The translations under genes were made by a program, and so were the position numbers. Below are positions 1 to 4,747 of a DNA stretch of 5,223 bases, in pieces. How positions within the stretch are numbered: position 1 is the stretch's first letter; each line of letters begins with the position of its first letter. The stretch comes from Cellvibrionales bacterium UBA1963. GTDB taxonomy: Bacteria; Pseudomonadota; Gammaproteobacteria; Pseudomonadales; UBA7434. Below the pieces are notes generated by a model that saw nothing but the letters and a program-made list of their open reading frames with translations, did no database searches and was not told the DNA's origin. Location: positions 1,345 through 6,567 of the forward strand of contig DDED01000206.1 in the NCBI GenBank assembly GCA_002336035.1. Reading direction: 5' to 3'.

Positions 1-37
1 TAAAAGCCAACTGCTCTACCAACTGAGCTAACGACCC
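1..37 (-). tRNA. tRNA-Lys(UUU), 5' half, cut by window edge
   Basis: The minus strand read from 37 begins GGGTCGTTAGCTCAGTTGG and matches the 5' half of bacterial tRNA-Lys almost base for base. The acceptor 5' strand is GGGTCGT, positions 8-9 are TA, and the D arm is GCTC/GAGC around AGTTGGTA. The anticodon 5' strand GTTGG follows, then C32, T33, anticodon TTT (window bases 2-4) and A37 at base 1. The window stops just after the anticodon, so the T arm, acceptor 3' strand and CCA lie outside and folding cannot be fully checked. A tRNA-Lys immediately after queC is also found in Pseudomonas, which supports the call. UUU is not a queuosine-bearing anticodon (those are GUN), so the link to the que genes is positional only. 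Confidence 0.93.
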
Positions 38-44
38 TGAACTT

Positions 45-74
45 ATTCCAAACGTGCTTGGTAATTCATTTCAA
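45..74 (-). promoter_or_regulatory. Possible weak promoter for tRNA-Lys
   Basis: On the minus strand TTGAAA (69-74; 5 of 6 matches to the -35 consensus TTGACA) is followed after 18 nt by TGGAAT (45-50; 4 of 6 matches to TATAAT). The tRNA 5' end lies 7 nt further on, which would leave a very short leader for RNase P. The discriminator is not GC-rich, unlike many stable-RNA promoters. The tRNA may instead be read through from queC. This rests on sequence matching alone. Confidence 0.3.
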
Positions 75-137
75 GGGCTTAGAAAAAGAAATCGTCTCAA
101 AAACTGAGAAACAAAATGACGCCCGTCTGCCTTGAAA

Positions 138-161
138 GGTGGCTATATTAACGGCCAAACC
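138..161 (-). terminator. Weak hairpin downstream of queC, possible terminator
   Basis: The transcript downstream of queC could pair TGGC (154-157) with GCCA (140-143). Two outer GG/CC pairs extend the stem past a 2-nt bulge, around a 10-nt loop. Only three T residues follow, so this is a poor intrinsic terminator. A second small hairpin in the same gap is TCTCA/TGAGA (95-99 and 105-109, 5-nt loop), followed by a T-rich but interrupted stretch. I see no small ORF or other structure in 38-228. Read-through into the tRNA remains possible. Confidence 0.2.
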
Positions 162-228
162 GCAAAATACAAGACTTTTTCCTAATAAATTGAAGAATTT
201 ACTCGAAAAAACAGATTCTCGGTATTTT

Positions 229-903
229 TTAGTAATAACGGGTCGGATCGGCCCTGCCTGCGAGTGAAAATCCCTGCTCTCTTAACCGACAACTGTCACA
301 TTTTCTGCAGGCTTGACCGCTTTCATTGGCTTGATAGCACGACACAGTTTGTGCGTAATCAACGCCTAAATGGTCGCCTTGTTGAATAATTTCAGCTTTT
401 GTCATGTGCAGCAAAGGTGCATAGATTTTTGGGCCACGCCCCTCAACACCGGCCTTAGTCGCCGTATCTGCCATGGCCTGGTAGGCCGATAAATATTGTG
501 GCCGACAATCAGGATAGCCAGAGTAGTCAACAGCATTAACGCCGATAAATATTGCATCCGCCATGACCACCTCAGCATAGCCCAGAGCAAAACTTAAAAA
601 AACTGTGTTGCGGGCTGGTACATAAGTAATGGGAATCCCTTCTGAGGGTTGCTCTGGCACGTCTATGTCCATATCAGTCAGTGCCGAGCCACCAATCACA
701 CTCATATCAAAATGGATGACACGGTGTTCTGTGGCATTACTGGCACGCGAGAGTCTCTCTGCAGCGTCTAATTCAGCACGGTGGCGTTGACCGTAATCAA
801 AACTGAGGCTGTAACACTGATAGCCCCGTGCTAACGCTATGGCCAAAACAGTGGCTGAATCGAGACCGCCAGAAACTAATACTACCGCTTTTTTTTCTGT
901 CAT
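229..903 (-). CDS. queC: 7-cyano-7-deazaguanine (preQ0) synthase QueC
   Basis: QueC converts 7-carboxy-7-deazaguanine plus ammonia and ATP to preQ0 in the cytoplasm, the last preQ0 step of queuosine biosynthesis. The 224-residue protein has the ATP-pyrophosphatase P-loop SGGLDS at 11-16, the family motif FDYGQRH at 35-41, YVPARNTVFLS at 94-104 and GVNAVDYSGYPDCR at 121-134. A C-terminal zinc site is formed by Cys189, Cys199, Cys202 and Cys205. Length and motif order match the family (about 220-230 residues), and no key residue is missing. The ATG at 903 is the only reasonable start: an in-frame TAA lies 18 nt upstream with no start codon between. It sits 38 nt after the queE stop, so the two genes are probably co-transcribed. 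A run of eight A residues (889-896) lies in codons 3-6. Its neighbour QueE makes its substrate. Identification is secure. Confidence 0.97.
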   Translation of the reverse strand: MTEKKAVVLVSGGLDSATVLAIALARGYQCYSLSFDYGQRHRAELDAAERLSRASNATEHRVIHFDMSVIGGSALTDMDIDVPEQPSEGIPITYVPARNTVFLSFALGYAEVVMADAIFIGVNAVDYSGYPDCRPQYLSAYQAMADTATKAGVEGRGPKIYAPLLHMTKAEIIQQGDHLGVDYAQTVSCYQANESGQACRKCDSCRLREQGFSLAGRADPTRYY

Positions 904-905
904 AA

Positions 906-909
906 CCTT
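906..909 (-). promoter_or_regulatory. queC Shine-Dalgarno with unusually short spacing
   Basis: The only SD-like sequence before queC is AAGG, with just two bases (TT) between it and the ATG at 903-901. Typical spacing is about 5-9 nt. No alternative in-frame start is available, so initiation may be weak or rely on coupling to ribosomes leaving queE 38 nt upstream. That functional consequence is inference. Confidence 0.4.
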
Positions 910-941
910 GTCAACGACTTAATCATAATGGTTAACTGTAT

Positions 942-1661
942 TTATCGACCTGATTCGTCGCCCCAAATAAGCTTGTGCAGTTGCATTTGCATGCGAACAG
1001 GCAAGCGACTATCAAGTATCCATTGTGCCAGCACCTGCTCATTAAAATCATCTTGTCGCTGGATCACACCATCAACCTCAAATACCGGTGAGAATAAAAT
1101 ATTATCCACTCGGTCGTAAAGCCGATACTGGTGAATAATATTAACCGACCACAGATAATCCTCTCGATTACAAACCACAAACTTAATCTCATCAAGCGGC
1201 ACTAACAGAGGAATATTTTCGAAACGATTTTTATCTGATTCTTTTGAGCTTGGCGTTTTCAAATCAACCACTCGTTTCACACGCGGATCAACATCTGCAA
1301 TATCTAGTGAACCACTTGTTTCCAACGAGACCTTATACCCTTTATCGCACAACAGCGTTAACAATTTAATGCAATTTTTTTGCGCTAGGGGTTCGCCGCC
1401 TGTGACACATATATACTCGGTATTATGAGTCTCAATTTCATTAACCAATTCAGATAATAATTTAACCGATCCACCACTAAACGAATATGGCGTATCGCAG
1501 TAACTGCAACGCAAAGGACAGCCAGTTAATCGAACAAATACCGTGGGCAGACCCACCCATGAGGACTCACCTTGTAAAGAGTAAAATATTTCAGACACCC
1601 GTAAACTAATATCAGTGACTAGCGTTTCAGAATCAACAGGATGAGGCTTAAATAGCGCCAT
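942..1661 (-). CDS. queE: 7-carboxy-7-deazaguanine synthase QueE (radical SAM)
   Basis: QueE is the radical SAM enzyme that contracts the ring of 6-carboxy-5,6,7,8-tetrahydropterin to 7-carboxy-7-deazaguanine, one step before QueC. In the 239-residue protein the substrate-side motif FYSLQGE is at 26-32. The 4Fe-4S ligands form CxxxCxxC at Cys48, Cys52 and Cys55, followed by CDTPYSFSGG. The SAM-binding TGGEP is at 87-91, ETSG at 114-117, DLKTP at 133-137, and the conserved C-terminal RMQMQLHK at 223-230. The CDT-Y-FSGG form resembles the Pseudomonas-type enzyme. The start ATG at 1661 has an AAAGG Shine-Dalgarno at 1670-1674, 8 nt upstream. The gene begins 23 nt after the cpoB stop and ends 38 nt before queC, suggesting a cpoB-queE-queC transcript. 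QueD, which makes its substrate, is not in the window. No defects are seen. Confidence 0.97.
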   Translation of the reverse strand: MALFKPHPVDSETLVTDISLRVSEIFYSLQGESSWVGLPTVFVRLTGCPLRCSYCDTPYSFSGGSVKLLSELVNEIETHNTEYICVTGGEPLAQKNCIKLLTLLCDKGYKVSLETSGSLDIADVDPRVKRVVDLKTPSSKESDKNRFENIPLLVPLDEIKFVVCNREDYLWSVNIIHQYRLYDRVDNILFSPVFEVDGVIQRQDDFNEQVLAQWILDSRLPVRMQMQLHKLIWGDESGR

Positions 1662-1684
1662 TATTGTGGCCTTTAGATCAATAA

Positions 1685-2572
1685 TTAGCGCAAATTGCTA
1701 TTAAGGTATTCGCGAGCAGGGTTAGCAGCGGTGCTGCCTGCATGGTCTCTAACAACAGATGTTAGCATATTACGGGCTTTTTCTGAATGTCCAAGCTGAT
1801 GATAAATCTTGCCCAGCTTAAATTTCGCATCAGCCACTTTTTTGTGCTGCGGGTATTGCTTTATGAGTTGTAAGAATGAATCACGGGACGAGGACAATTC
1901 CATCGCGAGATATTGCAATTCGCCTAGCCAAAAATATGCATTAGGTTTATAGCTCGAGCTTGGATAACGTTCTATAAAGCTCGCCAGTGACACTTGTGCG
2001 CGCTCAAATTCTCGATCTTTTACCAACTGATAGGCTTGCCGATACGACTGCTTTGCCTCTTCGTCAGATGACAGAGACGACTCAATGTCTTTAAGGGGCT
2101 TATTCACTGATTGAGAAGCAACCAATGGAACAAAAGAAAAATTCAAACCGTCTTCACTGGGCGCTGGCGCTGTTTCAATTTGTGCCTGCTGAGAAACACT
2201 CAATCGATGATCAAGATCGAGGTAGTCATCCATGCGTTGACGATCTAATGTTTCTATAGCATGTCGCTGCTCTTCAACCACCCCCCGTAATTGACGAAGT
2301 TCAGCCTGCAGCGATTGAATTTGCATAAGAATATCAGTGTCTGAAGCGGCCAAGGATAAAGCTTCATTGGTAGGCGTCAGACTGCTTTGCCGATCTGCGA
2401 TCTTGTCAAAGTATTCATCGCTGGAGTATCGTTCAGAGGGCACGATAGTAGACTCTCCTTCGATGACTTCAACTTGGCCAAAGGCATGCGGTAATTCTAA
2501 AAAGAACAACATTACACACAAGGACAGAGAAATTCCAAACCGCTTGGCAGCCTCGTTAATTGCTTTCTTCAT
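1685..2572 (-). CDS. cpoB: Cell division coordinator CpoB (YbgF), periplasmic TPR protein
   Basis: CpoB is a periplasmic protein which in E. coli binds TolA and PBP1B and couples outer-membrane constriction to septal peptidoglycan synthesis. With the ATG at 2572 it has 295 residues. A signal peptide covers about 1-32 (basic KKAINEAAKR, then a hydrophobic core, cleavage probably after AFG). An acidic linker follows, then a coiled coil at about 80-128 containing ILMQIQSLQAELRQLRG, which would form the trimerisation segment. A low-complexity linker leads to three TPR-like repeats at about 173-290, including NAYFWLGELQY and DAKFKLGKIYHQLG. It is about 30 residues longer than E. coli CpoB, mainly in the linkers. 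A GTG at 2575 directly precedes the ATG, but AAGG at 2580-2583 is 7 nt from the ATG and only 4 nt from the GTG, so I chose the ATG. A 164-nt gap separates it from pal; queE follows after 23 nt. Confidence 0.95.
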   Translation of the reverse strand: MKKAINEAAKRFGISLSLCVMLFFLELPHAFGQVEVIEGESTIVPSERYSSDEYFDKIADRQSSLTPTNEALSLAASDTDILMQIQSLQAELRQLRGVVEEQRHAIETLDRQRMDDYLDLDHRLSVSQQAQIETAPAPSEDGLNFSFVPLVASQSVNKPLKDIESSLSSDEEAKQSYRQAYQLVKDREFERAQVSLASFIERYPSSSYKPNAYFWLGELQYLAMELSSSRDSFLQLIKQYPQHKKVADAKFKLGKIYHQLGHSEKARNMLTSVVRDHAGSTAANPAREYLNSNLR

Positions 2573-2579
2573 CACAGCA

Positions 2580-2584
2580 CCTTA
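2580..2584 (-). promoter_or_regulatory. cpoB Shine-Dalgarno that decides the start
   Basis: TAAGG on the minus strand lies 7 nt before ATG 2572-2570 and 4 nt before the adjacent GTG 2575-2573. The spacing favours the ATG. The choice changes the protein by one residue only. Confidence 0.6.
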
Positions 2585-2624
2585 TTTTCAGTCTTCTGTC
2601 ACTGCTCTATTTAAACTAGGGATG

Positions 2625-2656
2625 CGATGCTATCACACTACTGAGTGGCATTATCG
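2625..2656. repeat. Imperfect dyad in the pal-cpoB gap, with a -10-like box
   Basis: This stretch pairs as CGATGC...CACT, a 4-nt loop, then AGTG...GCATCG interrupted: arms CGAT+GC+CACT (2625-2630, 2636-2639) and AGTG+GC+ATCG (2644-2649, 2653-2656), with unpaired bases of 5 nt on one side and 3 nt on the other. Ten pairs are possible in all. The minus-strand sequence GATAAT (2650-2655) within it matches the -10 consensus at 5 of 6 positions, but no convincing -35 box sits 16-18 nt upstream. It could be an operator, a weak cpoB promoter, an RNA hairpin or chance. Confidence 0.3.
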
Positions 2657-2708
2657 CCCTATTGACCCTCTTAATAGCCAGCCGTAACTGACATTTTTGA
2701 GGCCAATA

Positions 2709-2734
2709 GAGCAACCAGTCTGAAATTGTTGCTC
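2709..2734 (-). terminator. Perfect 7-bp hairpin immediately after pal; attenuator or RNA-stabilising stem
   Basis: GAGCAAC (2728-2734 on the minus strand) and its exact complement GTTGCTC (2709-2715) enclose a 12-nt loop. The stem begins 2 nt after the pal stop codon at 2737-2739. It is followed by TATTGGCC and not by a T run, so it is not a canonical intrinsic terminator. It may act as a partial terminator, or as a 3' stem that protects pal mRNA so that Pal is made in excess over CpoB. The pairing is seen in the sequence; the function is inferred. Confidence 0.45.
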
Positions 2735-2736
2735 GG

Positions 2737-3249
2737 CTATTTCAGCTCGACACGCCGATTTAAGGCATAATCTGATGAGTGACTGCGAAGCGCCACTGGC
2801 CGTTCTTCACCAAAACTAACCACTTCTATTCGGGCGCGCGCGATGCCTTGAATGGCTAAATAATCGGCCACTGCTTTTGCACGTCTTTCGCCAAGGGCTA
2901 AATTATATTCTCGCGAACCGCGCTCATCAGCATGGCCTTCAATTCGAATAGCAACGCTACTGCTTCGAAGCGCAGCAGACTGAGCATCCAGCGCGGCACG
3001 TACGTCGCTACCCAAAATAGCCTGATCGTAATCGAAATAAAAGATGTTTTCTAATTCAACTACCGGCTCAATAATCGGTTCAACTGCAACCTGAACCGGA
3101 TTGGCCGAGTCAGCGCCAGAACTTATAGCATCGCTTTCGCCACTGTTCATTGAACCATTAGAAGTTATGGCTTCTTGCTGATCAGTCGTCGCACACGCCG
3201 ATATAACACCAAATAAAACCAATAAAGAAATACGTTTTTTTATCATCAT
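2737..3249 (-). CDS. pal: Peptidoglycan-associated outer-membrane lipoprotein Pal (OprL)
   Basis: Pal anchors the outer membrane to peptidoglycan and is relocated to the septum by TolQRA with TolB. The 170-residue precursor starts MMIKKR, followed by a hydrophobic segment and the lipobox ISAC with the lipidated Cys at 19. The next residues are Ala and Thr; there is no Asp at +2, so outer-membrane sorting is expected. An acidic Ser/Gly-rich linker spans about 25-65. The OmpA-like domain covers about 68-170, with FYFDYDQAIL at 70-79, GHADERG at 105-111, NLALGERRA at 116-124 and NRR at 164-166. By alignment to OmpA (Asp271/Arg286), the diaminopimelate-binding pair is Asp108 and Arg123. The protein ends in VELK and lacks the aromatic C-terminal residues seen in many Pal proteins. 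A second ATG at 3246 is possible, but the weak GGGT Shine-Dalgarno is 8 nt from the first. A separate promoter probably lies at 3309-3337. Identification is secure. Confidence 0.98.
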   Translation of the reverse strand: MMIKKRISLLVLFGVISACATTDQQEAITSNGSMNSGESDAISSGADSANPVQVAVEPIIEPVVELENIFYFDYDQAILGSDVRAALDAQSAALRSSSVAIRIEGHADERGSREYNLALGERRAKAVADYLAIQGIARARIEVVSFGEERPVALRSHSSDYALNRRVELK

Positions 3250-3308
3250 AAAATGCTACCCGCCATTAAAAATTAACAATCAAAAATCAAACTAACTTTT
3301 CAAACACT

Positions 3309-3337
3309 ATTGTATAGCCATTCGCCAACCATGTAAT
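3309..3337 (-). promoter_or_regulatory. Putative sigma-70 promoter for pal
   Basis: On the minus strand ATTACA (3332-3337; 4 of 6 matches to TTGACA) and TACAAT (3309-3314; 5 of 6 matches to TATAAT) are separated by exactly 17 nt. Transcription would start near 3302, giving a leader of about 50 nt before pal. The surroundings are AT-rich, and the 196-nt tolB-pal gap is long for co-transcribed tol genes. From memory, a separate promoter before oprL has been described in Pseudomonas putida, which fits. A start site has not been shown here. Confidence 0.5.
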
Positions 3338-3378
3338 ACTATTTTTATGATTGAAATGAAAAATATTTTTAATACTAT
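3334..3378. repeat. 9-bp direct repeat TAATACTAT in the tolB-pal gap
   Basis: TAATACTAT occurs at 3334-3342 and again at 3370-3378, 36 bp from start to start. The first copy overlaps the -35 box of the putative pal promoter. Between the copies lies the 12-bp palindrome AAAAATATTTTT (3359-3370). A repeat of this size in AT-rich DNA can arise by chance, but its position suggests a possible regulator or nucleoid-protein site. Confidence 0.45.
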
Positions 3379-3445
3379 CACTGCGCATAAAACCGACTAA
3401 ACCTTGACCGGAAGCTGGCTCAGTAACAAACAACCGATTTTATTA

Positions 3446-4747
3446 TCAATAGGGTGACCAAGCTGGCTCTCTGACTTCACTGGACGGCGATGGCAGACGG
3501 AATTTGATTCCACCGTCAACTGAAACCGCAGCTAAAACACCCCGCCCAGCAAACTTGGTGGCGTACAAAAGCATCGTGCCATTTGGCGCGATACTAGGTG
3601 ACTCGTCAAGCGATGAACTGGTTAATATAAGCAGCCGTCCAGTGGCTAATTCCTGCCATGCAATATGAAACCCTTGTTGATCACCGTGGACCATCACCAT
3701 GCTTTTGCCGTCAGGCATCAAGCTGGCTTTGGCGTTATAACGGCCTTTAAACGTTAATCGTTTGACGGTTTTATCGGCAAGAGTAAACTGATAAATTTGT
3801 GGTTTACCGCCACGATCAGAAGTAAAAACCAGCGATTTACCATCAGGCAACCAGCTGGGCTCCGTATCAATTGCGGAGTGATGAGTGACTTTTTGTAAGC
3901 CCGTGGTGGCTAAGTTCATGAGGTAAATGTCTGGATTACCGTCTTTTGATAACACCATGGCTAAATGCTTGCCATCGGGTGACCATGCGGGCGCGCTGTT
4001 TAGACCAGGGAAGTTTGTCAGTTTTTTTCGTTCACCCGTGGCAATGGTTTGTTGATAAATCGCTGGCCGCTGAGTTTCAAATGAAACGTACGCGATCTGC
4101 TTTCCATCAGCAGACCAAGCGGGTGATAAAATAGGCTCTGAACTGCGAAGAATCTCACGCGCATTAGCACCATCGGCATCGGCTAAGATTAATCGGTATG
4201 TCGCCACCCCAGCAGTGCTTCGTTGAACAGAGACGTAGAGCATTCTGGTCGAAAAAGCCCCTCGAACACCTGTCAGCTTTTCGAATATTGCATCACTCAA
4301 TTTGTGCGCCATTGCCCTTTCCGCATCGCGACCAGCACGTATTTCATTGTCGAGTAAAGCACGCTGCGTATGCACATCAAATAAGGTGTACTTGATTGCC
4401 ATTTTTTGACGACGATTCTCCGATCGGCCAATCAACAAATAGTCAACACCCAAAGCGCGCCAATCACGAAAATGCACTTCATCCGCATGGCTGGGTGAGC
4501 TTAGCATGGCACCACGATCCAATACTGTAAATTGGCCACTGCGAGTCAAATCGGCAGACATCACTGCAGCAATATCTTGTTTTACTGCTTGCCCTGTATT
4601 ATGAAAAGGCACAATCGCAATGTTAATAGGATCTTTAACCCAGTCAGTCACCTCAATGACTAAATCAGCCAGGCATAAACCTGAAAAAAAGATCGTCACT
4701 AAAAAAAAGTAAGCTCGACATATATCGACTTCAAAATTAACCTTCAC
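3446..4747 (-). CDS. tolB: Tol-Pal system translocation protein TolB
   Basis: TolB is the periplasmic partner that binds Pal and, through its N-terminus, TolA; it controls how much Pal is free to bind peptidoglycan. The 433-residue precursor has a signal peptide with hydrophobic core AYFFLVTIFF (12-21) and probable cleavage after Ala27 (CLA|D). The mature start DLVIEVTDWVKDP resembles the TolA-binding strand of E. coli TolB. The N-terminal domain (about 28-165) includes IAIVPFHNTG and EKLTGVRGAFSTRM. A beta-propeller (about 168-433) carries the repeats PAWSADGK (209-216), PAWSPDGK (253-260), PSWLPDGK (297-304), LMPDGK (343-348), PSIAPNG (384-390) and a final PAWSPY (428-433). Length is close to E. 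coli (430). The start is GTG at 4747, overlapping the tolA stop (GTGA), with Shine-Dalgarno GAGGA at 4757-4761, so translation is probably coupled to tolA. T7 and T8 runs lie in the signal-peptide region. No defect is seen. Confidence 0.98.
   Translation of the reverse strand: MKVNFEVDICRAYFFLVTIFFSGLCLADLVIEVTDWVKDPINIAIVPFHNTGQAVKQDIAAVMSADLTRSGQFTVLDRGAMLSSPSHADEVHFRDWRALGVDYLLIGRSENRRQKMAIKYTLFDVHTQRALLDNEIRAGRDAERAMAHKLSDAIFEKLTGVRGAFSTRMLYVSVQRSTAGVATYRLILADADGANAREILRSSEPILSPAWSADGKQIAYVSFETQRPAIYQQTIATGERKKLTNFPGLNSAPAWSPDGKHLAMVLSKDGNPDIYLMNLATTGLQKVTHHSAIDTEPSWLPDGKSLVFTSDRGGKPQIYQFTLADKTVKRLTFKGRYNAKASLMPDGKSMVMVHGDQQGFHIAWQELATGRLLILTSSSLDESPSIAPNGTMLLYATKFAGRGVLAAVSVDGGIKFRLPSPSSEVREPAWSPY

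Noticed and set aside
206..230. A6/T6 inverted repeat at the end of queC as an intrinsic terminator
   Set aside because: The stem is A-T only with a 13-nt loop, far too weak to terminate.
402..590. 62-residue minus-strand open frame within queC
   Set aside because: Out-of-frame shadow of queC, whose motifs are continuous through this region.
928..1119. 63-residue plus-strand open frame antisense to queE
   Set aside because: Lies inside a clear queE coding region, rich in Cys and Ser from reverse reading, with no independent support.
2337..2687. 116-residue plus-strand open frame spanning the cpoB start and the pal-cpoB gap
   Set aside because: Mostly antisense to cpoB codons, no family likeness and low-complexity in its translated part; regarded as a shadow.
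3946..4395. Two short plus-strand open frames (3946-4134, 4198-4395) antisense to tolB
   Set aside because: They oppose the well-supported tolB propeller and N-terminal domain coding and show no motif.
4667..4678. TolB as a lipoprotein because of Cys25 in its signal peptide
   Set aside because: The residues before the Cys (S-G-L) do not fit a lipobox, which needs a small residue at -1; CLA|D is an ordinary signal peptidase I site.
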